A stretch of DNA of 64,000 bases from Quatrionicoccus australiensis (GTDB taxonomy: Bacteria; Pseudomonadota; Gammaproteobacteria; Burkholderiales; Rhodocyclaceae). The notes under the pieces are model-generated. The model saw nothing but the letters and a program-made list of their open reading frames with translations, was not told the origin of the DNA and searched no databases. Location: NCBI RefSeq assembly GCF_020510425.1, contig NZ_JAHBAH010000001.1, positions 1,779,001 through 1,843,000 on the forward strand, given 5' to 3'. The position numbers and the translations under genes are program-made. This document shows, one piece after another, positions 36,848 to 46,933 of the stretch (the first letter of the stretch is position 1; the number at the start of each line of letters is the position of its first letter).

Positions 36848-38127
36848 CCTCACGCAACCAGCAATTGTTCGAACGTGCCCAGAAACACATTCCCGGCGGC
36901 GTCAATTCGCCGGTACGCGCCTTCCGCTCGGTCGGCGGCACGCCGCTGTTCTTCCAGAAGGGCGTCGGCCCACGCGTCCAGGATGCCGACGGCAAGTGGT
37001 ACACCGATTACGTCGGCTCGTGGGGCCCGATGATTCTCGGCCACGCCCATCCCGACGTAATCGCCGCCGTCCAGGCCGCCGTTGTCGACGGCCTGTCTTT
37101 CGGTGCGCCGACCGAACGCGAAGTCGATATCGCCGACCTGCTCTGCGAACTCGTTCCGTCGATGGAAATGGTCCGCCTGGTTTCCTCCGGCACCGAGGCG
37201 ACGATGAGCGCCATCCGTCTGGCGCGCGGCTATACCGGGCGCGACCTGCTGGTCAAATTCGAAGGCTGCTACCACGGCCATTCCGACTCGCTGCTGGTCA
37301 AGGCCGGCTCGGGCGCACTGACCTTCGGCAACCCGTCCTCGAGCGGCGTGCCGGCCGGCACCGTCGCCACCACCCTGGTCCTGCCCTACAACGATCCGCA
37401 GGCGCTGGTCGAGGCCTTCAAGACCTACGGCGACCAGATCGCCACGGTGATCGTCGAGCCGGTGGTCGGCAACATGAACCTGATCGCACCGACGCCGGAA
37501 TTCCTCAAGGCAATGCGCGAGCTGACGACGCAGTACGGCGCCGTGCTGATTTTCGACGAAGTGATGACCGGCTTCCGCGTCGGCCTGAAGAGCGCCCAGG
37601 GCCTGTTCGGCATCACGCCCGACCTGTCGACCTTCGGCAAGGTGGTCGGCGGCGGCATGCCGCTCGGCGCCTTCGGCGGCAAACGCGAAATCATGGAAAA
37701 GATCGCCCCACTCGGCCCGGTCTATCAGGCCGGCACGCTGTCCGGCAACCCGATCGCCACCGCGGCCGGCCTCGCTACGCTCAAGCTGGTCCAGGAAAAA
37801 GGCTTTTACGAAGCGTTGACCGTAAAGACCAAGGCGCTATGCGACGGACTGGTTGCTGCCGCGAAAAAGCATGGCATCGCTTTCAGCGCGCAGAACGTCG
37901 GTGGCATGTTCGGCCTCTATTTCGCCGAAAAATGCCCGGGCACCTACGACGAAGTGCTGGCCTGCGACAAGGAAGCCTTTAACCGCTTCTTCCACGCCAT
38001 GCTCGAGGCCGGACATTACTTCGCACCGTCGGCCTTCGAAGCCGGCTTCGTCTCGGCGGCACACAGCGATGCCGACATCGCCGCGACGATCGCCGCGGCC
38101 GACGCCTGGTTTGCCACGCAAGCCTGA
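36844..38127 (+). CDS. hemL: Glutamate-1-semialdehyde 2,1-aminomutase
   Basis: 427 residues. Class III aminotransferase fold: [73 protein letters not shown] and [18 protein letters not shown] with PLP Lys266. It makes 5-aminolevulinate for tetrapyrroles by the C5 route. Coupled to thiE by a 4-base overlap; the thiD-thiE-hemL grouping recurs in betaproteobacteria. Confidence 0.96.
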   Translation: MTSRNQQLFERAQKHIPGGVNSPVRAFRSVGGTPLFFQKGVGPRVQDADGKWYTDYVGSWGPMILGHAHPDVIAAVQAAVVDGLSFGAPTEREVDIADLLCELVPSMEMVRLVSSGTEATMSAIRLARGYTGRDLLVKFEGCYHGHSDSLLVKAGSGALTFGNPSSSGVPAGTVATTLVLPYNDPQALVEAFKTYGDQIATVIVEPVVGNMNLIAPTPEFLKAMRELTTQYGAVLIFDEVMTGFRVGLKSAQGLFGITPDLSTFGKVVGGGMPLGAFGGKREIMEKIAPLGPVYQAGTLSGNPIATAAGLATLKLVQEKGFYEALTVKTKALCDGLVAAAKKHGIAFSAQNVGGMFGLYFAEKCPGTYDEVLACDKEAFNRFFHAMLEAGHYFAPSAFEAGFVSAAHSDADIAATIAAADAWFATQA

Positions 38128-38238
38128 GAGCCACCACGGCATGAACGGCCAGCCGCCGCTCATGCCGTACAGCGGCTGCAGCAAGCGCCCGGGCACGTAA
38201 AAGCGCTGTAATATTCCCGGAAAAAGGGGAGACGCAGC

Positions 38239-40446
38239 ATGCGCGAAATATTCAGAAAGCTTTACCAGAGCGGCGATTTCTGGGGCGGCCTGGCCGCCAT
38301 GCTGGTTGCCCTGCCGGCCGCGATCGCCTTCGGCGTCACCATCTACTCGGCGATCGCGCCGATGCATGCCGCCCTCGGCGCCATGGCCGGCATCATCGGC
38401 GCCGCCGTGATCGGCCTGCTCGCCTCGATGCTGGGCGGCACCGACCGCCTGATCAGCGCCCCCTGCGCCCCGGCCGCCGCACTGCTCTCGGCCTTTGCCA
38501 TCGAACTGGTGCACGATGGCGTGCCGGGCGGCAACATCATCCTGATGCTGCTTCTGCTCGGCATCCTGGCCGGACTCTTCCAGATCCTCTTCGGCTTTGT
38601 CGGCATCGGCCGCCTGATCAAATACATTCCCTACCCGGTGGTCAGCGGCTACCTGACCGGGGTCGGCCTGATCATCATCGGCAGCCAGCTCGGCAAACTG
38701 CTCAGCACGCCGGGCGAACTGCACTGGTACGAGGCGGCCAGCTCTCCCGAACTCTGGGACTGGCGCGCCCTCGCCATCGGTGCGGCAACCATCGTCGTCA
38801 TGCTGGTCGCGCCGCTGCTGACCCGCCGTCTGCCCGGCACCATCCTCGGCATCGCCGCCGGCATCGCCTGCTATTTCCTGCTCGCCAGCCAGGATGACAG
38901 CCTGTTCAAACTGACCGGCAACGATCTCGTGATCGGCCCGCTCGGCGCCAGCAGCGCAGGCTATCTCAAGGAAATCACCGGGCGCTGGCACGAGATCGGC
39001 GACCTGCGCCTGTCCCAGGTTGCCGCCCTGCTCGGCAACGCACTGACGCTGGCCGTGCTGCTCTCGATCGACACACTGAAGACCTGCGTCGTGCTTGACC
39101 AGCTAACCCGCTCGCAGCATGAGCCGAACCGCGAACTGGTCGCCCAGGGCATCGCCAATGTCGCTTCCAGCGCCGTCGGTGGCATTCCCGGCGCCGGCAC
39201 CATGGGCGCGACCCTGGTCAACCTGTCGAGCGGCGCCACGACGCGCGCCTCGGGGCTGATCGAAGGTATCTCGGCGCTCGTCTTCGCGCTGGTGCTGAGC
39301 AGTTTCATTGCCTGGATTCCGGTCGCCACCCTTGCCGGCATCCTGATCGTCGTCGGTGTCCGCATGATCGACCGCGACCCGCTGCGCTTCGTGCAGTCAT
39401 CGGCCACCGTCTTCGACTTCGGCGTCGTCGTCACCGTCGTCATCGTCGCGCTCAGCATCGGCCTGATCGCCGCTTCCGGCGTCGGCGTCGCGCTCTCCAT
39501 CCTGCTCTTCCTGCGCGAACAGATCGGCGGCTCGGTGATCCGTCACAAGTTCTACGTCAATCAGATGTCGTCGAACTGGCACCGCCCCGAAGCCGAAACC
39601 CGCATCCTCGAACAAAAGGGTGATCAGGCAGTGATTTTCGAACTGCAGGGCAGTCTTTTCTTCGGCACGACGCAGCAGCTCTACGCCCAGATCGATCCCG
39701 AACTGAAAGACCGGCGTTTCGTCATCCTCGACCTGAAACGCGTGCAATCGGTCGATGTCACGGCCGCCCACATGCTCTGTCAGGTGCGCGATGCGCTGGC
39801 CGAGCGCGGCGCCCAGCTGCTGCTCTCCAGCGTCCGCGAAAACCTGCCGAACAAACGCAACCTGCGCAAATTCCTCGAACAGACAGGCGTCACCGAAAAC
39901 CCCGAAACCGTCCGCCTGTTCGCCGAACTGGACAACGCCATCGAATGGGTCGAAGACCGTCTGCTCGGCGAAAGCGAGCTCGCCGGACCGGAAGAGGAAA
40001 CCCCGCTCGAATTGCACGAAATGGAGCTGTTCAAGGAGCGCAAGGACGAAACCCTGGCCGATCTCGAAGCCTGCCTGGTCAAGCGCTCCTTCAAGCCCGG
40101 CGAAGTCGTCTATTCCTGCGGCGAACCGGGTGATGCGATCTACCTCATCCGCCAGGGCACGGTGAAGATTTTTGCCCCGCTCGGCGGCGGACGAAACCGC
40201 CACATCGCCACCTTTGGCCGCGGCGACTTCTTTGGCGGACTCGCCTTCCTCGACGGCCTGCCGCACGACAACGAAGCCGTGGCAGCCACCCCGACTGAAT
40301 TCTTCATCCTGTCGCAGGTGCAATTCATCCGTCTCACCGACGAGCACAAGAGGCTGGCGCTGACACTGCTCCAGTCACTCGCCCGCTCGCTGGCATTGCG
40401 CCTGCGCCACGCCGACAGCGAAATCGCGATCCTGCAGGAATACTGA
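38239..40446 (+). CDS. SulP-family anion transporter with STAS and cyclic-nucleotide-binding-like domains
   Basis: 735 residues. SulP core of 10-12 membrane segments (about 15-430: FWGGLAAMLVALPAAIAFGV, APCAPAAALLSAFAIEL, GGIPGAGTMGATLVN). Next is a STAS domain (about 450-560, VIFELQGSLFFGTTQQLYAQI, FVILDLKRVQSVDVTAAHML). A cNMP-binding-like domain ends the protein (about 610-735, KPGEVVYSCGEPGDAIYLIRQGTVKIF, FGRGDFFGGLAFLDGLPHDNEAVAAT). The phosphate-binding-cassette arginine (RAA in CRP-like sites) is replaced by NEAVAAT, so nucleotide binding may be lost or altered. Substrate could be sulfate, bicarbonate or another anion. No partner genes. Confidence 0.88.
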   Translation: MREIFRKLYQSGDFWGGLAAMLVALPAAIAFGVTIYSAIAPMHAALGAMAGIIGAAVIGLLASMLGGTDRLISAPCAPAAALLSAFAIELVHDGVPGGNIILMLLLLGILAGLFQILFGFVGIGRLIKYIPYPVVSGYLTGVGLIIIGSQLGKLLSTPGELHWYEAASSPELWDWRALAIGAATIVVMLVAPLLTRRLPGTILGIAAGIACYFLLASQDDSLFKLTGNDLVIGPLGASSAGYLKEITGRWHEIGDLRLSQVAALLGNALTLAVLLSIDTLKTCVVLDQLTRSQHEPNRELVAQGIANVASSAVGGIPGAGTMGATLVNLSSGATTRASGLIEGISALVFALVLSSFIAWIPVATLAGILIVVGVRMIDRDPLRFVQSSATVFDFGVVVTVVIVALSIGLIAASGVGVALSILLFLREQIGGSVIRHKFYVNQMSSNWHRPEAETRILEQKGDQAVIFELQGSLFFGTTQQLYAQIDPELKDRRFVILDLKRVQSVDVTAAHMLCQVRDALAERGAQLLLSSVRENLPNKRNLRKFLEQTGVTENPETVRLFAELDNAIEWVEDRLLGESELAGPEEETPLELHEMELFKERKDETLADLEACLVKRSFKPGEVVYSCGEPGDAIYLIRQGTVKIFAPLGGGRNRHIATFGRGDFFGGLAFLDGLPHDNEAVAATPTEFFILSQVQFIRLTDEHKRLALTLLQSLARSLALRLRHADSEIAILQEY

Positions 40447-40473
40447 ACGCCACCCCGGCTACGGTGAACAACA

Positions 40474-40501
40474 AAAAGGCCAGTCGCATGACTGGCCTTT
40501 T
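40474..40501. terminator. Bidirectional terminator between SulP and CorA-like genes
   Basis: 12-bp stem AAAAGGCCAGTC/GACTGGCCTTTT with GCAT loop between convergent genes. Confidence 0.92.
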
Positions 40502-40523
40502 GTCTGTCTGCCGACCATTGAAA

Positions 40524-41906
40524 TCAGTTCGTCGACGCCGGTCGACCGGTCAACTGGCTGGCTTCCTTGAGTTTGCGCCGGGCTTCGCGCTGTTCGCCCT
40601 GGCGCAGTGCCAGATAGGTCAGCCAGCCGACGATCGCCATGCCAATGGTGAACACGCCGTAAGCCATCGGCCAGGGAACCCCCTGCGTCATCATCGAAAA
40701 TTCGGACATGCCGCCGATGCCGGCGACGATGTTGATCGGCATGAAGACGATGGACAGCTTGGTCAGCTTCGACACGCGCTGATTCTGGTTGATGTTGATG
40801 AAACCGACGACGGCATCCATCAGGAAGTTGATCTTGCCGAACAGGAAGGAGGTGTGGCCATCGAGCGACTCGATGTCGCGCATGATCTGACGCGCATCTT
40901 CCTGCTGGGCAGCTTCGAGCAACTTGCCGCGCATCAGGAAGGAGACGGCACGGCGGGTATCCAGCACATTGCGCCGGATGCGTCCGTTCAAGTCTTCCTG
41001 GCGGGCGATTTCGGCCAGGATGGAACCGGCTTCCTCGTCGGGCAGATGCGTGGACAACACGTGCTTGGCGACCGACTCGAGCGAGGCGTAGACGTCTTCC
41101 AGCGCATCGGCGGAGTATTCGGCATCGGCCGCGTAGAGGTCGAGCAGCACGTCCTTGGCATCGGTCACGTAACCCGGCCGCGTGCGTGCCCGGTGGCGCT
41201 GCAGGCGGAAAACCGGCAGTTCTTCGGAACGCACCGAGAACAGGATGTCATCGTGCAGGATGAAGGCCACCGCGACGTTGCGCGACTCGTCGGCCATGTC
41301 GAGCAGGAAGTCGGAGTGCAGGTGGAGTTCGCCGTTGTCCTCGATGTAGAAACGGGCGCTCGCCTCAAGGTCGGTCAGGCTGGCCGGATCGGGCAGTTCG
41401 AGACCGAACTGCTGGCCGACCCACTCGCGCACGCGCGGCGTCGGTGCCACCAGGTCGACCCAGATCGGCTTGATGCTGGCGAAATCGGTCGAACGCTCGA
41501 CGGTGATCTGCTTCAGACGCCCGCCCTGCAGGCTGAAGGCATTGACCATGATCTTGCGGCTCGGCCGGTGACCATCGCCGACCAGCGCTTCGCGCACTTC
41601 GTCCGAGAGCAATTCGAGAATGTCGTCCTGGTGTTCTTCGCCGACTTCCTTCCAGGCGGTCAGGCGATCCTCTTCGGAGAGCGCGGAAAGAATGAGGGCG
41701 ACCGAGACAGTCGGCAGGCGGCCGAACAGCATGTGCAACTCGGCGATATGCTGCTTCTGCACCATGCCTTCGACGATGTCGTGGCGCGGCATTTCCTGGC
41801 GCCGCACCATGTCTTCGACGAGTCGATGCTTGCCCAGAAGGTTTTGCACCTCGGCCAGTTGATCCTTCAGTTCATCAACTTCATTCAGGGCGATATCGTC
41901 GTTCAT
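40524..41906 (-). CDS. CorA-type divalent cation transporter with MgtE_N-like N-terminal domain
   Basis: 460 residues. N-terminal 25-125 resembles the MgtE intracellular N domain (QKQHIAELHMLFGRLPTVSVALILSALSEEDR, DILELLSDEVREALVG). A CorA cytoplasmic funnel follows (about 140-360, VDLVAPTPRVREWV, DLEASARFYIEDNGELHLHSDFLL, NQNQRVSKLTKLSIVF). Two C-terminal helices follow (IVFMPINIVAGIGGMSEF and AYGVFTIGMAIVGWLTYLAL). The CorA selectivity signature GMN at the pore mouth is GMS here (399-401). Likely Mg2+/Co2+ or other divalent cation flux across the inner membrane; the altered signature leaves direction and ion uncertain. Confidence 0.85.
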   Translation of the reverse strand: MNDDIALNEVDELKDQLAEVQNLLGKHRLVEDMVRRQEMPRHDIVEGMVQKQHIAELHMLFGRLPTVSVALILSALSEEDRLTAWKEVGEEHQDDILELLSDEVREALVGDGHRPSRKIMVNAFSLQGGRLKQITVERSTDFASIKPIWVDLVAPTPRVREWVGQQFGLELPDPASLTDLEASARFYIEDNGELHLHSDFLLDMADESRNVAVAFILHDDILFSVRSEELPVFRLQRHRARTRPGYVTDAKDVLLDLYAADAEYSADALEDVYASLESVAKHVLSTHLPDEEAGSILAEIARQEDLNGRIRRNVLDTRRAVSFLMRGKLLEAAQQEDARQIMRDIESLDGHTSFLFGKINFLMDAVVGFININQNQRVSKLTKLSIVFMPINIVAGIGGMSEFSMMTQGVPWPMAYGVFTIGMAIVGWLTYLALRQGEQREARRKLKEASQLTGRPASTN

Positions 41907-41971
41907 GGCGACCCAATGCTGCGCTGCAAAACCGCGATTTTAGCACCGCAAAGGTGCCGCCAAGCTGACCA

Positions 41972-42667
41972 TCAAGGAATTTCGGCACCCGGCATGCGGC
42001 CGAGAATGATCCCCGTTTTGCGCCCCAATCCGGGGGCGCCGCGGTTGCGATCGTAGTAGCGCGGATTGGGCACCATGCCGGCCAGACGGGCCGCCTGCTC
42101 CGGCCCGAGCTGGGCCGCGCCGATGTTGTAGTAATGCCGTGCCGCCGCCTCGGCCCCGAAAACGCCGTTGCCCCATTCGATCACGTTCAGATAGACCTCG
42201 AAAATCCGTTCCTTGCTCCACAGGTTTTCCAGCATCAGGGTGATGATGGCTTCCTCGGCCTTGCGGAAATAGGACTTGTTCGGCGTCAGGAACAGGTTCT
42301 TCGCCAGTTGCTGGCTGATCGTCGAGCCGCCGGCGACAAAACGCCCCTTCTTCTGGTTCTTTTCCATGGCTTTCTGAATACCATCCCAGTCGAAGCCTTC
42401 ATGATCGACGAACTTGGCATCTTCGGCCGCGATGATGGCGCGTTTCAGATGCACCGAAATTCGCTCGTACGGCACCCATTGCTGCTTCAACTGGGCATCC
42501 GGCTTTTTTTCCCTTAGCTCGGCGAGGCGGATCTCCATGAACCGCGTTGTGCCCGGATTCACCCAGCCCCACAGCAGCACCCAGCACAGCAGCCAGAGCT
42601 GCCACAGGGTGAACAGGCCGAGAATGCCGAGCAGGCCGTATTTCAGCCAGCGGCCCAGGGTTTTCAT
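41972..42667 (-). CDS. mtgA: Monofunctional biosynthetic peptidoglycan transglycosylase
   Basis: 231 residues. One N-terminal membrane helix (about 9-34, [20 protein letters not shown]). Glycosyltransferase family 51 domain: [21 protein letters not shown] (catalytic Glu), [67 protein letters not shown]. It polymerises lipid II glycan strands. ATG overlaps the aroE stop. Confidence 0.95.
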   Translation of the reverse strand: MKTLGRWLKYGLLGILGLFTLWQLWLLCWVLLWGWVNPGTTRFMEIRLAELREKKPDAQLKQQWVPYERISVHLKRAIIAAEDAKFVDHEGFDWDGIQKAMEKNQKKGRFVAGGSTISQQLAKNLFLTPNKSYFRKAEEAIITLMLENLWSKERIFEVYLNVIEWGNGVFGAEAAARHYYNIGAAQLGPEQAARLAGMVPNPRYYDRNRGAPGLGRKTGIILGRMPGAEIP

Positions 42668-43488
42668 GCAGCCAGCCCGGCGCGCAGTTCGGCGAGAACG
42701 CTGGCCGTTTCCGGCCGCACGCCGCGCCAGACGAAAAAGGCTTCGGCCGCCTGCTCGGCCAGCATGCCGAGACCATCCGCCAGACGCACGGCGCCCTGTT
42801 CACGCGCCAATGCCAGGAAAGGCGTTTCGCCCTTGCCGTACATCATGTCGTAAGCCAGGCTGCCCGGCGCGAAGATACCGGCCGGCAAGGGCAGGCTGGC
42901 ACCGGCCAGACTGGCCGACGTCGCGTTGATTACCAGATCGAAGGACTTGCCCGCCGTTTCGCCAAAACTACCGGCGTCGACCACGGCCAGATCGGCAAAA
43001 GCCGCCGCCAGCGCCAGTGCCTTGTCGGCGCTGCGGTTGGCGATGCACAGGCTGGCCGGCCGCCCGGCCAGCAGCGGCGCAATGACGCCGCGCGCCGCAC
43101 CGCCGGCGCCGAGCAGCAGGATGCGCTTGCCGGCGAGCGAACAGCCGAGATTGTGCGTGATGTCGCGAACCAGTCCGGCGCCATCGGTGTTGTCACCGAA
43201 GATTTCGCCACCGGCAAACTGCAGCGTATTGACCGCCCCCGCCCGCGCCGCCCGCTCGCTAAGCCGGGTGCTCAGGCGAAAGGCTTCTTCCTTGAAGGGC
43301 ACCGTGACATTGGCCCCCTTGCCGCCGGCCGCGACAAAATCGAAAATTGCCTTTGCAAAGGCGTCGACCGGTGCGAGCCGGGCTTCGTAGCGCAAATCCT
43401 GCACCGTCAGCGCGGCAAAGGCAGTGTGGATGGCCGGCGATTTGGAATGGGCAATCGGATTGCCGAAGACAGCATAGAGATCAGGCAT
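42664..43488 (-). CDS. aroE: Shikimate dehydrogenase
   Basis: 274 residues. Substrate site [17 protein letters not shown], catalytic Lys66 in [21 protein letters not shown], and the NADP-binding loop [17 protein letters not shown] followed by IANRSADKA. It reduces 3-dehydroshikimate in the chorismate pathway. Upstream of mtgA with ATGA overlap. Confidence 0.95.
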   Translation of the reverse strand: MPDLYAVFGNPIAHSKSPAIHTAFAALTVQDLRYEARLAPVDAFAKAIFDFVAAGGKGANVTVPFKEEAFRLSTRLSERAARAGAVNTLQFAGGEIFGDNTDGAGLVRDITHNLGCSLAGKRILLLGAGGAARGVIAPLLAGRPASLCIANRSADKALALAAAFADLAVVDAGSFGETAGKSFDLVINATSASLAGASLPLPAGIFAPGSLAYDMMYGKGETPFLALAREQGAVRLADGLGMLAEQAAEAFFVWRGVRPETASVLAELRAGLAA

Positions 43489-43552
43489 CAGCGGTAACTA
43501 ACAAGGTTGATTGACTGGATGACCGCAGCAGGACGCGCCCGGCGGCCGGCGC

Positions 43553-44443
43553 TCACTTGGCGGAGAGCTGATCGCCCTGGGCAAAATACCAGGTGCGGGT
43601 GATTTCGAGAACATCGGTATCGCGCCGGATATCCGGCGGGAACGGCGAATAGGGCGAAGCCATCTGGACGATGCGGCGCGCCGCGTCATCGAGCAGCTTG
43701 TGACCGGAAGAACGGTTGATATCGACGCGTGAAACATGGCCATCGGCGGTGATGATCACGGTCAGCACCAGCGTGCCGTACAACTTGCCGCGCGCCGCAT
43801 CCGGATAGTTCAGCGTGCCGATGCGCTCGATCTTCTGCCGCCAGTCCTCGATGTACTGGGCAAAACGGTACTCCTCGGCGCGAGCACCGATGAACTTCTT
43901 GCGCGGCCGCTTGTTGTACTCATCGACCGACTTGTTGATTTCGCCCTCCAGGCGGGCCATCGCGCGCGCCGACTCGGCGAGATCGAGACCGCTCAGGCTG
44001 GGCACCGGCGTCGGCTGCTCGCTGCTCGTCTGGCCGGTCGCCACCTTGTGCAGGCTGCGTGCCTGGACCAGCATCTTCTGCTGTGCCGCTTCCAGCTCCT
44101 GCACGCGGCGCTGCATCTGCTGGATATCGTTGCCGACCACTTGCTGCTGCGTCGGCGGCAGCGGCGTCTTGGCGCGCCGGTTTTCATCGGTATTGCCGCC
44201 GCCGTCGAGATTGCTCTGCGCCAGCGCCTGCGCATCGTGCGGCTTCTTCGCCGATTTGGCATTGACCAGGATGATATCGAGCGCCTTTTCGCGCATTGCG
44301 CTGGCGGCATCCGGAAACTGGAACTGCACGGCCAGCACGGCGGCGTGCAGGAAAACGGACACGCCGATGCCGAGCGCCAACGGCGACACATCCGAAAACA
44401 CGGAGGTCACACGTTGCCGCAGGCTGGCGTTGCGCGCTTTCAC
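43553..44443 (-). CDS. TonB-family energy transducer protein
   Basis: 296 residues. N-terminal membrane anchor (LALGIGVSVFLHAAVLAVQF, about 22-41), a periplasmic region with coiled coil (QQQVVGNDIQQMQRRVQELEAAQQKML), and a C-terminal TonB domain (GTLNYPDAARGKLYGTLVLTVIITADGHVSRVDINRSSGHKLLDDAA). The Pro-rich stretch of classical TonB is nearly absent and no exbB/exbD are adjacent, so it may be a TonB-like paralogue or have a cell-envelope role. Overlaps the rnb-like gene by 4 bases. Confidence 0.82.
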   Translation of the reverse strand: MKARNASLRQRVTSVFSDVSPLALGIGVSVFLHAAVLAVQFQFPDAASAMREKALDIILVNAKSAKKPHDAQALAQSNLDGGGNTDENRRAKTPLPPTQQQVVGNDIQQMQRRVQELEAAQQKMLVQARSLHKVATGQTSSEQPTPVPSLSGLDLAESARAMARLEGEINKSVDEYNKRPRKKFIGARAEEYRFAQYIEDWRQKIERIGTLNYPDAARGKLYGTLVLTVIITADGHVSRVDINRSSGHKLLDDAARRIVQMASPYSPFPPDIRRDTDVLEITRTWYFAQGDQLSAK

Positions 44444-46344
44444 GGCGCCTCGTCCTCCACCGCCTCTTCGGCAGCCGTCGTATCACCCAGCAAACTGGCG
44501 AAACGGCAGCTCACTTCCGGTGCCAGCAGGTCGATGCTTTCCACGGCCAAACGCACGCGCTGGCCGGGCGGCAAATCGCCGGGCAGGGACGGCACGCGCA
44601 ACAGCAGCGGCAGATGGTCGAGCTTGACGCTCTGCTCGCGGCGGACGGTGGCGTCGATTTCCGTGATGTCGTGCTGCTGCAGCCAGCGCAGGCACCAGTA
44701 ACGCTCCATCTGACGCTGAAAATCGGCGTAGGCGGCATAAGTCAGCTCGAAATCGCGCATGGCACCGAACAATTCGGCCGATTTCTGGGCAAAAGCCGGG
44801 GTTTCGCCCTTCAAACAGGCGATCAGCTGCCATTGATTGACCAGATCGCAGTAGCGGCGCAGCGGCGAAGTCATCCAGGCGTATTGCGGCACACCCAGAC
44901 CTTCGTGCGGCAGCGGCGAGGTCGTCATGCGCACCTTGCCCTGCGTCTGGGCACGATACAGGCAGGCGACGTTCTTCTCGGCGAGCAGGCCGCCCCAGGT
45001 CGAGTTGGCGACGATCATCAGTTCGGCAACCAGCTTGTCGAGCGGGCTGCCACGCTTCCTTTCGGAAATGCCGACGGTACACGCGTCCGGATCGGCCAGA
45101 TCGCCGACGATCTCGAAGTTGTAGTCGTTGATGCCCTGCATCGCCGACGGCTTGCCGCGGCGACCTTCACAGGCATTGGCGAAATGCCAGAGATGCACCA
45201 GTTCGTCCTTGAACGGCGCATCGGGCAGCGGGCCGTTGATGGTTTCGGCGTTGAACCAGGGCTCGATTTCGTGATGGCGCAGATTGGCGGCGATGTGCAC
45301 CATCTCCAGCCGCGATTCGTGCGAAACGATCTCCAGCGAGTCGTTGACCGTCAGGTAGAGCGACACCGCCGGGCAATCGACACCACCGGCCAGCGTGTAG
45401 TTCTGGACCACGGCATCGGGCAGCATGGTGATCTTGTTGCCCGGCATGTAAACCGTGGACAGGCGGGCACGCGCCACACCATCGAGCGGCGAACCGTGTT
45501 CGATGGCCAGGCCGGGCGCGGCGATGTGGATGCCGATGCGTGAGCCGATGCCGGGCAATTTGACGACGGAAAGCGCGTCGTCGATTTCCGTGGTGTTGGC
45601 ATCGTCGATCGAGAAGGCGCGCACGTCGGCGCGCGGCAGGTCGCGCGGCAATTTCGGCGCATCGAGCGCCGGGAAATTGACGCCCTTGGGGAACTGCTCG
45701 TGCAGGAAGCGGCGGTAGTGCAGGAAGTAGGCCGACTTGATCGCGCCGCACTTGAACAGCATCTGCGCCGCCGACAGACCGAGTTCGGCGCAGGCCGTCT
45801 CGAAAGCCTTGGTTTCCGGCTTGTTGCGGTCCGGCGCGTAGAGCAGCGCATCGGTGAGCGCACCGATCGCCGCCGGCAGCCGGAATTCCTTCAGTTCTGC
45901 GATCCAGCTTTCAACCGTGAGCGCTTGCTGACGCTTTTTTTCAAGACTGGCCAGAGCAGCTGCGAGAATGTCGGCAGGCGCCTTGCGGAAGCGGCCCTTG
46001 CCTTTGCGATGGAAATAGACGGGCGCGGCGTGCACGGCAAGCAGCACCGCCGTCGCTTCGACCGGGTTGGGCTCGTGTCCGTAGTAATCACGGGCAAAAT
46101 CAAGAAACGAAAATTCGCCATCGTTGACACACTCCCAGAGGAAATCCGGTTCGATCTCTTCGGCCAGCGGCGCAGCCTGCTCCAGCAGGGCCGCCGGCGA
46201 GGGCTTCTCGAACCGCAGCAACACGGTTGCCGCCTTGATCTTGCTGCGCTTGCCCGTCGGCAACTCGACCTGCAACGAGCTGTCGTTGTCGGCCATCACA
46301 TTGCCGGCCTTGAAGCCGCCATCTTCTTCGAACAATACATTCAT
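44440..46344 (-). CDS. RNB-domain exoribonuclease (RNase II family)
   Basis: 634 residues from ATG 46344 (MNVLFEEDGGFKAGNV). N-terminal small beta domain and helical region, then the RNB catalytic core with Asp cluster FSIDDANTTEIDDALSV, VYMPGNKITMLPDAVVQ, LVAELMIVANSTWG, YAWMTSPLRRYCDLVNQ and a C-terminal S1-like end. It degrades RNA 3' to 5'. It is shorter and more divergent than RNase R; the shape matches a stand-alone betaproteobacterial RNase II-like group. In operon with yqiA and tonB-like genes. Confidence 0.88.
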   Translation of the reverse strand: MNVLFEEDGGFKAGNVMADNDSSLQVELPTGKRSKIKAATVLLRFEKPSPAALLEQAAPLAEEIEPDFLWECVNDGEFSFLDFARDYYGHEPNPVEATAVLLAVHAAPVYFHRKGKGRFRKAPADILAAALASLEKKRQQALTVESWIAELKEFRLPAAIGALTDALLYAPDRNKPETKAFETACAELGLSAAQMLFKCGAIKSAYFLHYRRFLHEQFPKGVNFPALDAPKLPRDLPRADVRAFSIDDANTTEIDDALSVVKLPGIGSRIGIHIAAPGLAIEHGSPLDGVARARLSTVYMPGNKITMLPDAVVQNYTLAGGVDCPAVSLYLTVNDSLEIVSHESRLEMVHIAANLRHHEIEPWFNAETINGPLPDAPFKDELVHLWHFANACEGRRGKPSAMQGINDYNFEIVGDLADPDACTVGISERKRGSPLDKLVAELMIVANSTWGGLLAEKNVACLYRAQTQGKVRMTTSPLPHEGLGVPQYAWMTSPLRRYCDLVNQWQLIACLKGETPAFAQKSAELFGAMRDFELTYAAYADFQRQMERYWCLRWLQQHDITEIDATVRREQSVKLDHLPLLLRVPSLPGDLPPGQRVRLAVESIDLLAPEVSCRFASLLGDTTAAEEAVEDEAP

Positions 46345-46351
46345 CGGCGGA

Positions 46352-46933
46352 TTATAACCCAGCGTATTCAATGATTTGCGGCACGAAATCAGGAAACTTC
46401 GTGAAGCCGTGGTCGCCATCCGGCAAGACCGTTTGCCGGCAAGCGGCGTAAAAGGACTGCGCCAGCCGGTAATCGAGCACCTCGTCGCCCTCTTCCAGCA
46501 GCACCCAGTAGCGCGCCGGCGTTGGCCGGCCGACCTGCGCCTTCAGTTGTGCCGCATGGTTTTCCGTGAAAACGAAGGGTTCACCGCTGTGGAAGTTGGC
46601 ATGCTCGCCGACGAATTTGCCCAGATCCAGGCGGTCGACCGTTGCCGGGTTGATCAGCACGGCATTCAAGCCGTATTTCTCCGCCAGATGATTGGCGTAA
46701 TGCCCGCCCAACGACGAGCCAACCAGCGTCAACGGGCCATCGGCGGCTTCGATCAGCGCCGAAACGGCAGCCATCGCTTCATCCGGCACCGGCGACAGTT
46801 GCGGGCAGGCAAAGTGTTCCGCCAGCCCGCGCCGCGCCATCTCCGCTTCGAGCAGGCGCGACTTCCACGAGGCCGGCGAAGAACAAAAACCGTGCAGATA
46901 GATGATGCCGGGCGATTTCAATGTGCCGACCAC
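46352..46933 (-). CDS. yqiA: YqiA-family alpha/beta hydrolase (esterase)
   Basis: About 193 residues from GTG 46933; TTG 46921 is the other candidate and both lie at the end of uppP. The conserved domain starts at [16 protein letters not shown]. Nucleophile in [17 protein letters not shown], catalytic Asp in EEGDEVLDY, His in GDHGFTKF. Small cytosolic esterases of this family have activity on short acyl esters; physiological substrate unknown. Overlap with uppP signals coupling. Confidence 0.85.
   Translation of the reverse strand: MVGTLKSPGIIYLHGFCSSPASWKSRLLEAEMARRGLAEHFACPQLSPVPDEAMAAVSALIEAADGPLTLVGSSLGGHYANHLAEKYGLNAVLINPATVDRLDLGKFVGEHANFHSGEPFVFTENHAAQLKAQVGRPTPARYWVLLEEGDEVLDYRLAQSFYAACRQTVLPDGDHGFTKFPDFVPQIIEYAGL

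Noticed and set aside
38128..38238. Inverted repeat GGCATGA/TCATGCC and a 19-codon mini-ORF after hemL
   Set aside because: Loop is long, no T-tract follows, and the mini-ORF has no ribosome site; nothing firm can be claimed.
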